Shown here in pieces: positions 17,314 to 26,248 of a DNA stretch of 64,000 nt. Both the position numbers and the translations under genes were made by a program. The stretch is from NCBI RefSeq assembly GCF_900102635.1, contig NZ_FMZQ01000013.1, positions 1-64,000 of the forward strand, in the 5' to 3' direction. Numbering within the stretch: position 1 is the first letter of the stretch; each line of letters begins with the position of its first letter. The notes beneath the pieces were generated by a model that was given only the letters and a program-made list of their open reading frames with translations, had not been told where the DNA came from and did no database searches. Source of the stretch: Ectopseudomonas chengduensis (GTDB lineage: Bacteria; Pseudomonadota; Gammaproteobacteria; Pseudomonadales; Pseudomonadaceae).

Positions 17314-18087
17314 TCACTTGAAGAACTGGCTGGGCGTGGTGCCGAACTGCTTCTTGAACATGGTGGCGAAGGCGCTGGGGCTGTCGTAGCCCAGCTCTCC
17401 GGCGATGTCGATGATCTTCTCGCCCAGGGCGATGCGCTCCAGCGCCAGCAACAGACGCGCCTGCTGGCGCCACTGGCCAAAGGTCATGCCAGTGCCTTTC
17501 TGGAACAGGCGCTGGATGGTCTTCTCGTCCAAGCCCAGGCGGGTGCTCCAGTCGGCCAGGGTGGAGGCGTCGCCGGGGTTGTCCTGCAGCGTTGAACAGA
17601 TCGGCTGGATGCGCAGGTCGGCCGGTTGCGGCAGGTGCAGCGGCAGGGTTGGCAGGATGCGCAGTTCATCGAGGATCAGGCGCATCACCCGCGCCTCGCG
17701 CGAGTCGTCGGCGTAGGGCTGGTTGATCGCCACGGCGGCGCGGATCAGCTCGCCCAGCAGCGGCGAGATGGCCACGGCGCGGCACTCGGCGGGCATGTCC
17801 GCCAGGCTGTCAGGGCGCACGAAGACGCTGCGCATTCGCACGCTGCCGATGCAGCGGATCGCGTGCACCTGGCCGCAGGGCATCCAGATGCCGCGGCTTG
17901 GTGGCACCGTCCACTGGTTCAGCGCCGAGGTCACCACCATCACCCCGGAAATCGCATAGATCAGCTGGTGCTTGTTGCGGTGCGAGTGCGGCTCGATGAC
18001 GGCGTTGAGCGGGTAATCGGTGGCGCTGCTGCTGACCATCCAGGGGGAAGCGTCGATCTCGGCCAGCAGCTTGTCGGCTAAGCGCAT
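17314..18087 (-). CDS. AraC-family transcriptional regulator (cupin sensor domain)
   Basis: The 257-residue regulator has an N-terminal AraC-type cupin (EPHSHRNKHQLIYAISGVMV, then PPSRGIWMPCGQVHAI) and two C-terminal helix-turn-helix motifs (LDEKTIQRLFQKGTGMTFGQ and IAGELGYDSPSAFATMFKKQ). ATG at 18087 gives the usual length; in-frame codons further up are not conserved. It is divergent from the MFS pump gene at 18192 with about 100 bases between, an arrangement typical of local control of an efflux pump. Confidence 0.9.
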   Translation of the reverse strand: MRLADKLLAEIDASPWMVSSSATDYPLNAVIEPHSHRNKHQLIYAISGVMVVTSALNQWTVPPSRGIWMPCGQVHAIRCIGSVRMRSVFVRPDSLADMPAECRAVAISPLLGELIRAAVAINQPYADDSREARVMRLILDELRILPTLPLHLPQPADLRIQPICSTLQDNPGDASTLADWSTRLGLDEKTIQRLFQKGTGMTFGQWRQQARLLLALERIALGEKIIDIAGELGYDSPSAFATMFKKQFGTTPSQFFK

Positions 18088-18191
18088 GAGGATGCCTTTT
18101 TTGCGAGGGTTGCTGCCCTGTCTTCGTGAGACAGGCGATGGGGCGCAGCCTAGCATAGCGCCGTTCCTCACCTCGTCCGGAAACTTCAAGC

Positions 18192-19409
18192 ATGCCCAGC
18201 AGTCCTGCCGCTACGACCCTGGCCGGCGCCTCGCCCGCCAGCCAGGCCAGCCCTCTGGTGATGCGCGTGATCGGCGCCTGCGCCCTGGCGCACCTGATCA
18301 ACGACCTGATCCAAGCGGTGTTGCCCGCCATCTACCCGATGCTCAAGCTCAACTACGGCCTGAGCTTCGCCCAGATCGGCCTGATCACCCTGACCTTCCA
18401 GCTCACCGCCTCGCTGCTGCAGCCCTGGGTGGGCTACCACACCGACCGCCATCCCAAGCCCTGGCTGCTGCCCGCCGGCTCGTTGTGCACCCTGGTCGGC
18501 ATCCTCATGCTGGCCTTCGTCGGCAGCTTCCCGGCGATTCTCCTGGCCTCGGCGCTGGTGGGCATCGGCTCCTCGACCTTCCACCCCGAGGCGTCGCGCA
18601 TCGCCCGCCTGGCCTCGGGCGGGCGCTACGGCCTGGCGCAATCCACCTTCCAGGTCGGCGGCAATGCCGGCACCGCCTTCGGCCCGCTGCTGGCGGCGGC
18701 GATCATCATTCCCTACGGCCAGGGCAACGTCGCCTGGTTCGGCCTGTTCGCCGCCTTTGCCATCGTCGTGCTGTACGGCCTGAGCCGCTGGTATCGCCAT
18801 CACCTGACGTTGTTCAAGCTCAAGCAGGGCGGTGTAGCTACTCACGGGCTGTCATCCGGGCGGGTGAAGTTCGCCTTGCTGATCCTGGCGCTGCTGGTGT
18901 TCTCCAAGTACTTCTACATGGCCAGCTTCACCAGCTACTTCACCTTCTTCCTGATCGAGAAGTTCGACCTGTCGGTGGCCAGCTCGCAGCTCTACCTGTT
19001 TCTGTTCCTCGGCGCGGTGGCCGCTGGCACCTTCTTCGGCGGGCCGATAGGCGACCGCATCGGGCGCAAGCAGGTGATCTGGTTCTCCATCCTCGGCGTG
19101 GCGCCGTTCTCCCTGCTGCTGCCACACGTCGACCTGTTCTGGACCGGCGTGCTGAGCATGGTGATCGGCTTCATCCTCGCCTCGGCATTCTCCGCCATCG
19201 TGGTCTTCGCCCAGGAGCTGATGCCGGGCAACGTCGGTATGATCGCCGGGCTGTTCTTCGGCCTGATGTTCGGTTTCGGCGGCATCGGCGGGGCGCTGCT
19301 CGGTTACCTGGCGGACATCCACGGTATCGAGGAGGTGTTCCTGATCTGTTCGTTCCTGCCGCTGCTTGGCATCCTCACCGCGCTGTTGCCGTCGCTCAAA
19401 AAACATTAG
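18192..19409 (+). CDS. MFS transporter, Fsr (fosmidomycin resistance)-like
   Basis: A 405-residue major facilitator with 12 predicted helices. It has the Fsr-type segments ALAHLINDLIQAVLPAIYPM in helix 1, TASLLQPWVGYHTDRHPKPW in the 2-3 loop and STFHPEASRIARLASGGRYG. The family pumps out fosmidomycin and related compounds in E. coli; natural substrates are uncertain. It is divergent from an AraC-type regulator and followed after 29 bases by a NIPSNAP protein gene, probably in one operon. Confidence 0.9.
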   Translation: MPSSPAATTLAGASPASQASPLVMRVIGACALAHLINDLIQAVLPAIYPMLKLNYGLSFAQIGLITLTFQLTASLLQPWVGYHTDRHPKPWLLPAGSLCTLVGILMLAFVGSFPAILLASALVGIGSSTFHPEASRIARLASGGRYGLAQSTFQVGGNAGTAFGPLLAAAIIIPYGQGNVAWFGLFAAFAIVVLYGLSRWYRHHLTLFKLKQGGVATHGLSSGRVKFALLILALLVFSKYFYMASFTSYFTFFLIEKFDLSVASSQLYLFLFLGAVAAGTFFGGPIGDRIGRKQVIWFSILGVAPFSLLLPHVDLFWTGVLSMVIGFILASAFSAIVVFAQELMPGNVGMIAGLFFGLMFGFGGIGGALLGYLADIHGIEEVFLICSFLPLLGILTALLPSLKKH

Positions 19410-19438
19410 TCGCTTACCACTCGCAAGGAAGGACAGCC

Positions 19439-19744
19439 ATGATCACCTGCTACCTGCGCTATATCGTCGACCCCTACAAACTCAAGGATTTCGAGCACTA
19501 CGCGAAGCTGTGGATTCCCTTGGTAGAGCGCTTCGGCGGCACGCACCACGGTTACTTCCTGCCGTCCGAGGGGGCCAATAACGTGGCGTTGGCGCTGTTC
19601 AGCTTCCCCAGCCTGGCCGAATACGAACGCTATCGTCAGGATTCCTTCGCCGACGCCGAGTGTCAGGCGGCCTTTCGCTACGCCGAAGAGACACGTTGCA
19701 TCCTCAGCTACGAGCGCAGCTTTTTCCGGCCCGTATTCGACTAG
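19439..19744 (+). CDS. NIPSNAP-family protein
   Basis: A 101-residue ferredoxin-like dimeric alpha/beta-barrel protein of the NIPSNAP family, starting MITCYLRYIVDPYKLKDFEH. It contains GTHHGYFLPSEGANNVALAL and FPSLAEYERYRQD. Biochemical roles of bacterial members are not established. ATG at 19439 has AAGGAAGG upstream. It is probably co-transcribed with the MFS gene 29 bases upstream. Confidence 0.85.
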   Translation: MITCYLRYIVDPYKLKDFEHYAKLWIPLVERFGGTHHGYFLPSEGANNVALALFSFPSLAEYERYRQDSFADAECQAAFRYAEETRCILSYERSFFRPVFD

Positions 19745-19769
19745 GGCGACGCATGCCTGTGGTGGTGAG

Positions 19770-20399
19770 CTAAGCGACTCGTCGCCATACGCTGGCCAGC
19801 CAGGGTTGCTGGTCGCGAGGCAGGCCGGCGGGGCGGTAGTAGTGCTCCAGCTCGACGAAACCGGCCGCCGTGAGCCGCGCGCGCCAGCGTTCCAGGTCGT
19901 GGTAGCTGCCGTAGCGCGGGCCGTTCCAGCCTTCCTGATTCTCGCCGCGCGGGTTGGAGCTGAACAGCACGCCGCCTGGTTTCAGCGCTGCCTGCAACTG
20001 GCTGAGCACGCGCGGCAGCTCCTGATCGGGCACATGGAACAGGCTGGCGTTGGCGAAGATGCCATCGAAGTGGCCGGCCGGCAGATCCAGCTCCAGAAAA
20101 CTTTGCTGCCAGACCTCGCAGCCGCTGTCGGCGCGAGCCATGGTGACGAACTCTGCGCAGCCATCGAGGCCGATGGCGGTATGGCCGAGGCCGCTGAAGG
20201 TGCGCAGATCACGCCCCGGGCCACAGCCGAAATCGAGGATGCGCCAGGGCTTTTCGCCCTCGATATGGCGCAGCAGCGCGGCGATGTTCTGGCTCACGTC
20301 ATGGTCGCGCGTGCCCTCGCGAAAATCCTCGGCGCTGCTCTGGTAATGGGCCAGGGTGAGAGCGCTGATCTGCGTGAGTTCGTCGGGGCTCAGGGGCAT
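19770..20399 (-). CDS. Class I SAM-dependent methyltransferase
   Basis: A 209-residue methyltransferase with SAM motif I ILDFGCGPGRDL (about residue 55), the acidic motif II in AIGLDGCAEFV, FDGIFANASLFHVP as post-motif, and LKPGGVLFSSNPRG as motif III. The start MPLSPDELTQI at 20399 gives the family length; an upstream in-frame extension has no similarity. The substrate is unknown; FREGTRDHDVSQN near the N-terminus is common to a widespread Pseudomonas group. It is convergent with the NIPSNAP gene. Confidence 0.88.
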   Translation of the reverse strand: MPLSPDELTQISALTLAHYQSSAEDFREGTRDHDVSQNIAALLRHIEGEKPWRILDFGCGPGRDLRTFSGLGHTAIGLDGCAEFVTMARADSGCEVWQQSFLELDLPAGHFDGIFANASLFHVPDQELPRVLSQLQAALKPGGVLFSSNPRGENQEGWNGPRYGSYHDLERWRARLTAAGFVELEHYYRPAGLPRDQQPWLASVWRRVA

Positions 20400-20574
20400 G
20401 GTGAGGTTCCGGTAAAAGAGCGCATTAAAACCCTTTGGCGGGGCGCACGGCCAGAGGCGGCATGGCCCTTGGTCGGTAGCCAATGAACCTGCGTACCGCT
20501 TGCACAGTCCCATTTCTTGAGGGGTGTAGACCGGCTGTCTGCAGCCGGGTGCCCACAATCAAGGAGATAACGCG

Positions 20575-20859
20575 ATGGTTACGCACTACAAAGTCTCTGG
20601 CCACCTCGCTTGTGGCTCTCATGGTGAAAAGCTGCCCGCCACCACCGAGCTGGCCAAGGTCAAATGCCGCAATTGCCGCAAGACCGAAGTGTTCACCGAA
20701 GCTCGACGTAACTCACGCAATGCCGCGCGCCGTGCCGCCCGCCGCGAAAAGGCCGCCCGCGCCGTCAACGACTGGCGCACTTCCTGGGAGGCGCGTCTGG
20801 CTGCCTTGCCAGGCCCGCAGCGTCTGCCGCGTGGTTTCGGCGACCAGGCATTCGTCTAG
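20575..20859 (+). CDS. Small basic protein with zinc-ribbon-like cysteines
   Basis: A 94-residue hypothetical protein with HLACG near residue 10 and KCRNCRK near residue 32, giving three Cys plus His as possible zinc ligands. A strongly basic helix rich in Arg and Ala follows (ARRNSRNAARRAARREKAAR). AAGGAG lies 9 bases before ATG 20575, supporting real translation. Nucleic-acid binding is suggested by composition only. A hairpin at 20871-20891 follows the stop. Confidence 0.72.
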   Translation: MVTHYKVSGHLACGSHGEKLPATTELAKVKCRNCRKTEVFTEARRNSRNAARRAARREKAARAVNDWRTSWEARLAALPGPQRLPRGFGDQAFV

Positions 20860-20870
20860 CCTGGATATTG

Positions 20871-20891
20871 GCGGGAGGAATGACCTCCCGC
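20871..20891 (+). terminator. Hairpin after the zinc-ribbon-like gene
   Basis: Perfect arms GCGGGAGG and CCTCCCGC surround a 5-base loop. No T run follows, so this is a weak terminator or an mRNA-stabilising hairpin. Confidence 0.5.
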
Positions 20892-20912
20892 ATCCGCCCG
20901 CGCTGCCAACAC

Positions 20913-21005
20913 CTGTAGGAGCCGCGCCCCGTGGCGAATGGAGCCGGCAACTCACTATTGCGATACGGTCGCATCCGTCTTCGTTCCGGGGCGGCGCTCC
21001 TACAG
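20913..21005. repeat. Long-loop 'ctgtaggagc' inverted repeat
   Basis: Arms CTGTAGGAGCCGCGCCCC and GGGGCGGCGCTCCTACAG enclose a loop of about 55 bases. It belongs to the same broad repeat group as 8395, 23869, 40825 and 54444. No gene is seen between 20860 and 21191. Confidence 0.8.
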
Positions 21006-21191
21006 TGACCGAACCAGGCGCGGCACCCGGCGTTGTCCAGTAAGGCGCTCGTGTGTCTGACGCCACCGCGCGGTCCAGGGCGCGATCTGCGCAACAGCCT
21101 GTTCCTGGGTTTGCCCCGTGGCGGAGCTTTCCCGTAGATTGGCCGGCTTACCTCGTCCGGCACTGGCCGGTTCTGCCTCGAGATTTTCGCC

Positions 21192-22433
21192 GTGTCCGCT
21201 GCTCCCGTTTCCGTTTACCGACTTCCCGGTTTCCTGCCGTTTCTCATCGCCCGCATCGTGGTGGTGTTCGCCGTGCAGATTCAGGCCATCGTGGTGGCCT
21301 GGCAGGTCTACGACCTGACGCGTGATCCGCTGTCGCTGGCCTATGTCGGCCTGGCGCAGTTCATCCCCATGCTGGTGCTGCTGATGCCAGCCGGCGACCT
21401 CATCGACCGCTACGACCGCAAGCTGATCCTCATGCTCAGCTGGCTGGTCGAAGGCCTGTGTGCGGCGGCGCTGCTGTGGTTGTCGCTGAGCGAAGCGGCC
21501 GTCAGTTGGTATTACGCGGTGCTGGTGCTCTACGGCTGTGGCCGCGCCTTCACCGGGCCGGCGCTATCGAGCCTGCTGCCGCAGATCGTGCCGCGCGAGC
21601 GCCTGGCCGCGGCCATCGCCGCCAACAGCATGATCATGCGTGGCGCGACCATTTCCGGCCCGGTGATCGGCGGCGGCCTGTATGCCATCGGCGGTGGCGG
21701 GCTGACCTATTCGGTCTGCCTTGCCTGCTTCCTTGCTGGCTCCGCACTGCTACCGCTGGTACCGGTGCGCTACGCGGAAAAGATGCAGGCGCTGGAAGCC
21801 ACCGCGTGGGCGCGTTTTACCGCGGGCATCCACTTCATCCGCACGCGGCCGATCATCCTCGGCACCATCTCGCTGGACCTGTTCGCCGTGCTGCTTGGAG
21901 GCGTGATCGCGCTGCTGCCGATCTACGCCCAAAAAGTGCTGGAAGTCGGGCCGACGGGGCTCGGCCTGCTGCGCAGCGCCATGGCCATCGGCGAAGTGTC
22001 GGTCGGTTTGTACCTGAGCATGAAGCCGTTCAACCGCCATGTCGGCCTGGTGATGTTCGGCGCGGTGGCGCTGTTCGGTGTGGCCAACCTGGTGTTTGCG
22101 CTGTCCAGCCTGTTCTGGCTGTCCTTCGCCGCACTGGTGGTGGCCGGCGGCGCGGACATGGTGAGCATGTACATCCGTTCCTCGCTGGTGCAGTTCTCCA
22201 CCCCGGACACCATGCGTGGCCGGGTCAACGCGGTGAACATGCTGTTCATCGGCTCTTCCAACGAGCTCGGCGAATTTCGCGCCGGCACCAGCGCCGCCTG
22301 GTTCGGCGTGGTGCCGGCGGCGCTGATCGGCTGCGCCTGCACCCTGACCGTGACTGGCGGCTGGATGCTCGGCTTCAAGAGCCTGCGCAGGGTCGACCGC
22401 TTCGAGGATGCGTCGCCGAACAAGGCGGCCTGA
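21192..22433 (+). CDS. MFS transporter (EntS/MFS_3-like)
   Basis: The 413-residue major facilitator begins at GTG 21192 (SAAPVSVYRLPGFLPFLIAR). It has about 12 helices, with AGDLIDRYDRKLILMLSW as the characteristic 2-3 loop and TPDTMRGRVNAVNMLFIGSS in the second half, which is typical of EntS/MFS_3-type exporters. No siderophore genes are near, so the substrate is open. The GTG start has only a weak ribosome site; an alternative start is not evident. It has no clear operon partner. Confidence 0.85.
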   Translation: MSAAPVSVYRLPGFLPFLIARIVVVFAVQIQAIVVAWQVYDLTRDPLSLAYVGLAQFIPMLVLLMPAGDLIDRYDRKLILMLSWLVEGLCAAALLWLSLSEAAVSWYYAVLVLYGCGRAFTGPALSSLLPQIVPRERLAAAIAANSMIMRGATISGPVIGGGLYAIGGGGLTYSVCLACFLAGSALLPLVPVRYAEKMQALEATAWARFTAGIHFIRTRPIILGTISLDLFAVLLGGVIALLPIYAQKVLEVGPTGLGLLRSAMAIGEVSVGLYLSMKPFNRHVGLVMFGAVALFGVANLVFALSSLFWLSFAALVVAGGADMVSMYIRSSLVQFSTPDTMRGRVNAVNMLFIGSSNELGEFRAGTSAAWFGVVPAALIGCACTLTVTGGWMLGFKSLRRVDRFEDASPNKAA

Positions 22434-22531
22434 GTGCTGGTGTCGCAGCTTGACGTGGTGCGCACAGCGCACCCTACGGGGTAATCGTGTAGGGCGCACC
22501 GCCCCCACCCAGCGCCAGATCGGATGCAACC

Positions 22532-22592
22532 GTAGCCCGGATGAAATCCGGGGAAACCTGCAGCAGAAGACCCCGGATTTCATCCGGGCTAC
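22532..22592. repeat. 'tagcccggatg' palindromic repeat
   Basis: Arms GTAGCCCGGATGAAATCCGG (22532) and its exact inverse ending at 22592 around a 17-base loop. It separates the convergent MFS and YeeE/YedE genes and is the most perfect copy in the window. Confidence 0.9.
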
Positions 22593-22601
22593 GAAGGTGC
22601 A

Positions 22602-23786
22602 TCAGCCCAAGCGCAACAGCGCTCGCAGCTTCAGCCCAAGCACAATGCCAACCAGGCAGAACAGCCCGAACACCCAGCCCGACACCGCGCCGGCCATCAC
22701 TCCGGACAGCAGCGTGCCTACCGTGCAGCCCAACGCCAGCAGGCTGCCCCAGCCCAGCAGCACGCCACCGAGCAGGCCGCGCAGCCAGTCGCGGGGTGCG
22801 CCGCTGCTGGGGCGGAAGTCGCCGGCGGCCAGGGCGCTGGCCCAGGCTGCGATCACCAGGCCGATGACGAACAGGCCGTTGTTCGACAGCAGGGTTTCCT
22901 TGACCACTGTGGCGCAGCCGGAAAAGCCATCGAGTCCCTCCAGGCGTGCTGGCAGCCAGCCCAGGCTGTCCGCGCCGGTACGCGCCAGGCTGCCCAGTTC
23001 GGCGGTCACCCCCAGTGGCGCGACGCGAAAATAGGCCAGCACCGCCAGCCCACCGATCAGCACACCGCCGACCCAGGTCGGCCAGCGTGCGCCGAACAGC
23101 AGCGACCACAGTCCTTGAGCTTCAGTCCTAGAGCCCGTCTGGCGATAACGCAGCAGCCAGGCGGCCAGCGCACCCAGCAGCGCCAGTTGCAGCAGCAGCG
23201 AGCTGCCGTAACCAACCCGGCCGGGCAGCCAGAGCACCGGCGCTTCCTGCAGGGCGGCCAGATACAGCGGGTTCCAGCTTAAAAAGCCCAGGGCGAAGCC
23301 GAGCAGCGCGCCGCCCAGCGCGGCCAGCGAGGCGAAATTGCCCTCGCCGAGGCGATACAGGTGCGCGCTGATGCACGAGCCGGAAATCGCCATGCCGAGG
23401 CCGAACACCGTGGCGGCCAGAGCCAGAACCCAGCTCAGCGGGCCGATATGGGCATCCGGGGGCAGGCGCCCGCCGCTGGGGTCGGGCAGGAAGGCGCCGA
23501 ACACCGCGTGATAGCCGAGGGTGCCCAGCGCCAGGGCGGCGAGCAGGCCGAGCAGGCCGTCCGGTATGCGGCGTTCGACGAAGTCGCGGGTGACGCAGAA
23601 GAAACAGAAGCGCGAACGCTGCAGCAGCAGGCCGAACAGCGTGCCGCTGGCCAGCGAGTAGCTGAAGGCGCGACCTTCGTTGCTGCCGTCGGCCAGCTGC
23701 CAGATGAAGGCGAGCAGGGCGATGGTGAGCAGGCCGGACGTAGCGATGGACAGCGTTGCGCGAGGAGTGGCGATACTGGCGGTCAT
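22602..23786 (-). CDS. YeeE/YedE-family sulfur compound transporter
   Basis: A 394-residue membrane protein of the YeeE/YedE family, whose studied members (TsuA) import thiosulfate through conserved cysteines. The two-repeat fold has about ten helices. Cys motifs are RSRFCFFCVTRDF near residue 60, GSCISAHLYRLGEG near 136, FSGCATVVKETLLSNNG and GCTVGTLLSGVMAG near the end. It follows a periplasmic rhodanese gene on the same strand, which suggests thiosulfate or sulfane-sulfur handling. A GC-rich hairpin and a repeat lie between them, so co-transcription is uncertain. Confidence 0.88.
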   Translation of the reverse strand: MTASIATPRATLSIATSGLLTIALLAFIWQLADGSNEGRAFSYSLASGTLFGLLLQRSRFCFFCVTRDFVERRIPDGLLGLLAALALGTLGYHAVFGAFLPDPSGGRLPPDAHIGPLSWVLALAATVFGLGMAISGSCISAHLYRLGEGNFASLAALGGALLGFALGFLSWNPLYLAALQEAPVLWLPGRVGYGSSLLLQLALLGALAAWLLRYRQTGSRTEAQGLWSLLFGARWPTWVGGVLIGGLAVLAYFRVAPLGVTAELGSLARTGADSLGWLPARLEGLDGFSGCATVVKETLLSNNGLFVIGLVIAAWASALAAGDFRPSSGAPRDWLRGLLGGVLLGWGSLLALGCTVGTLLSGVMAGAVSGWVFGLFCLVGIVLGLKLRALLRLG

Positions 23787-23818
23787 AGGTTGTCCTTGCT
23801 GACCGTAATGACGAAAGC

Positions 23819-23842
23819 GGCCCCGGTGTTTAGGCCGGGGCC
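23819..23842 (-). terminator. GC-rich hairpin between rhodanese and YedE genes
   Basis: Arms CGGCCCCGG and CCGGGGCCG surround a 6-base loop just upstream of the YedE-type gene. Without a clear T run it may act as a partial terminator or a stabilising structure. Confidence 0.5.
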
Positions 23843-23868
23843 GTGTTGTGCGTGACTGACGTTTGTTT

Positions 23869-23917
23869 TGTAGGAGCGGCTGCGGCCGCGAAACTCGCGG
23901 ATAAATCCGCTCCTACA
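23869..23917. repeat. 'tgtaggagcgg' inverted repeat
   Basis: Arms TGTAGGAGCGGCTGCGGC and ATAAATCCGCTCCTACA pair at their outer parts around a short loop. It is closely similar to the copies at 40825-40895 and 54444-54505. Confidence 0.82.
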
Positions 23918-23988
23918 GGAGGCATCAGCCTTCATAGCGATGGATCGGTGAGGCGTGATCCACCCTACGCCTGGATCGGTTCAAGACC

Positions 23989-24915
23989 TTACTTGCCGCC
24001 CCAGACGGTGCCCGCCACGTTCACCACCGGCACGCCTACGGCATTGCCGTATTCGGTCCAGGAGCCGTCGTAGTTGCGCACGTCGTAGCCGAGGATTTTC
24101 TTCAGGGCGAACCAGGTGTGGCTGGAGCGCTCGCCGATGCGGCAGTAGGTGATGATCGGCTTGCTGCCATCGATACCTACTGCGCTGTAGACCTTCTTCA
24201 GCTCTTCAGCCGACTTGAAGGTGCCGTCAGCAGCGACCGCCTGGCCCCAGGGCACGTTCACCGCGCCGGGCACGTGGCCGGCGCGCACGGCCAGCTCCTG
24301 CACGCCCTGCGGGGCGAAGACCTTGCCGTTGTATTCGTCCGGCGAGCGGATATCCACCAGTTGCACGTCGCTGCGCTTCTCCGCGGCGGCCAACACGTCT
24401 GGCAGGAAGGCGCGCAGATCCTTGTTGGCGGCCTGCACCGTGACGTTGCCAGCCTTCGGCGTGCTGGCGCGGCTGTCCAAAGTACGGCCTTCAGCTTCCC
24501 ACTTGGCGCGACCGCCATCGAGCAGCTTGACGTTATCCACGCCGTACACGTCGAACACCCAGGCGCCCCAGGCGGCGAACCAGTTGTTGTTGTCGCCGTA
24601 GAGAATGGTGGTGCTGTCGTCGTTCACCCCGGCCTTGCGCAGCAGTTGCTGGAAGGCTTCCTGGCTGGCGATGTCGCGGCGTACCGGGTCGACCAGGTCG
24701 CTGTGCCAGGCGAAGTTCACCGCGCCGGGGATATGCCCGCGCTCGTAGACGCCGGGCACCACGCTCACTTCGATGATGCGTACCTTGGGATCTTTCAGGT
24801 TCTTTTCCAGCCAGTCGGTACTGACCAGATAGTCGCTGGCGGCCTGCGCCGTCAGCGTGTGCAGCAGGGTGGCGGCGGCCAGCAGGCCGGCGCCGAACAG
24901 GGTCTTGATAGTCAT
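23989..24915 (-). CDS. Periplasmic thiosulfate sulfurtransferase (tandem rhodanese)
   Basis: The 308-residue protein has a Sec signal peptide (MTIKTLFGAGLLAAATLLHTLTAQAA) and two rhodanese domains. The first is inactive; the second carries catalytic Cys258 in ITYCRIGERSSHTW. The active loop CRIGER is typical of thiosulfate-preferring rhodaneses. The enzyme moves sulfane sulfur from thiosulfate to an acceptor in the periplasm. It lies upstream of a YeeE/YedE transporter on the same strand, a sensible pairing for taking up reduced sulfur. Confidence 0.9.
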   Translation of the reverse strand: MTIKTLFGAGLLAAATLLHTLTAQAASDYLVSTDWLEKNLKDPKVRIIEVSVVPGVYERGHIPGAVNFAWHSDLVDPVRRDIASQEAFQQLLRKAGVNDDSTTILYGDNNNWFAAWGAWVFDVYGVDNVKLLDGGRAKWEAEGRTLDSRASTPKAGNVTVQAANKDLRAFLPDVLAAAEKRSDVQLVDIRSPDEYNGKVFAPQGVQELAVRAGHVPGAVNVPWGQAVAADGTFKSAEELKKVYSAVGIDGSKPIITYCRIGERSSHTWFALKKILGYDVRNYDGSWTEYGNAVGVPVVNVAGTVWGGK

Positions 24916-25018
24916 TGTCGACGACCTCTCTAAGGTTGGCAGATTTCAGGCTAGTCAGCCTTTATCGAAGCGAGATACCGCTTTTTTCTATGCATATTCC
25001 CGGTTGAACGCACCTCCC

Positions 25019-26248
25019 TCAGCCGTACAGCGACGGCTGCGGCCCCTGGCCGCTGAGCAGCCAGTGACCGAGGTCGCGCACCTTGTAGTCGATGGGGTCG
25101 TGCAGGCTGTGCACCCGCACGTTGCGCCAGAAGCGGTCGAAGCCGTAACGCGAGCTGGTGGCGCGGGCGCCCATGGCTTCGAAGATCTGGCTGGTGATCT
25201 CCAGTGCCGCGCGTACCGCCACCACCTTGGCCTCGCTGATGGCTAGCGCCACCTCGGCACGTTCGGCGGCGGTCAGCGCCGGTTTTTCCCAGGAGCTCTG
25301 CAGGCGCTGGGCGGCGTGCTCGGCTAGGGGCAGGGCGCTGCGGTAGCGCAGCCACAGTTCGCCGTAGCGTTGCTGGATAAACGGATCGTCACTGGCATTG
25401 GCCACGCCTGATGCCGGCCAGGCGCGGCTGTGCTCGCGGGTGTAGCGCAGCGCTGCATCCAGCGCGCCCTGGGCATTGCCCAGGTAGAGCTGGGTGAGGA
25501 TCAGCTGTGACAGGCAGGCGCGCAGGGTGGTACGCGGGCTGGGGCCGACCGGGCCGAGCAGCTCGCTGGCGTCGACGAAGACCTGCTCGAACTGCACCGT
25601 GCCGCTGTCGGTCTGGCGCTGGCCGAAGCCGTCCCAGTCGCTGTTCACCGCCAACCCCTCGCGCTGGCTGGGCAGGACGATGAACACGCGATCCTCTGGG
25701 CTCTTGCCGCGCGGTGCGCTGATCACCAGCGCATCGGCGCCGAGCGCGCCGGAGCAGAACGACTTGCTGCCATTGAGCTCGTAATGCTCCTCACGCGGGC
25801 TGAGCTTTAGGCCGGTGTCGCGGCCATTGGTGGCGTTGCCCCAGAACCAGCGCTCCTGCACCGTACGCGTCAACCAGTGACGCTGCTGATCGGGGTTGCC
25901 GAATAGCACGATGGTCGCCACCTGCAGGTGCTGGAAGGCGAACAGGTGGGCCAGCGAGCTGTCCACCGCCGCCAGGTAGCGCACGATGCGGTAGATCTCC
26001 GGCCAGGCCACGCCCTGGCCGCCGTACTGCTGCGGCACGGCCAGGGTCAGCAGGCCGCTTTCACGAATCAACTCGCGTTCGGCCTGGGCGCTGCCGCCAG
26101 CACGATCACGCTCCACCGCGCTGGCCGCCAGGCGCCGGGCCAGGCGTTCGACCTTGGCCGTGCGGCTGCCGAAGTCCACGGGGAACAGGTGCGCGGCGAA
26201 CAACGGTTCGTCGCGCAGGCTGGGATGCAGGCGGGCCTCGGCGCTCAT
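25019..26248 (-). CDS. SfnB-like acyl-CoA-dehydrogenase-fold flavin monooxygenase (sulfur acquisition)
   Basis: A 409-residue flavoprotein of the acyl-CoA dehydrogenase superfamily, closest in type to SfnB/DszC-like enzymes that use reduced flavin and oxygen on organosulfur compounds. Typical segments are LAVPQQYGGQGVAWPEIYRI, HLFAFQHLQVATIVLFGNP, GNATNGRDTGL and the C-terminal RFWRNVRVHSLHDPIDYKVR. The catalytic Glu of true dehydrogenases is not evident at the usual place, which fits monooxygenase use. It overlaps the sulfonate-binding protein gene by ATGA, so the two are co-translated. The substrate is unproven. Confidence 0.87.
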   Translation of the reverse strand: MSAEARLHPSLRDEPLFAAHLFPVDFGSRTAKVERLARRLAASAVERDRAGGSAQAERELIRESGLLTLAVPQQYGGQGVAWPEIYRIVRYLAAVDSSLAHLFAFQHLQVATIVLFGNPDQQRHWLTRTVQERWFWGNATNGRDTGLKLSPREEHYELNGSKSFCSGALGADALVISAPRGKSPEDRVFIVLPSQREGLAVNSDWDGFGQRQTDSGTVQFEQVFVDASELLGPVGPSPRTTLRACLSQLILTQLYLGNAQGALDAALRYTREHSRAWPASGVANASDDPFIQQRYGELWLRYRSALPLAEHAAQRLQSSWEKPALTAAERAEVALAISEAKVVAVRAALEITSQIFEAMGARATSSRYGFDRFWRNVRVHSLHDPIDYKVRDLGHWLLSGQGPQPSLYG

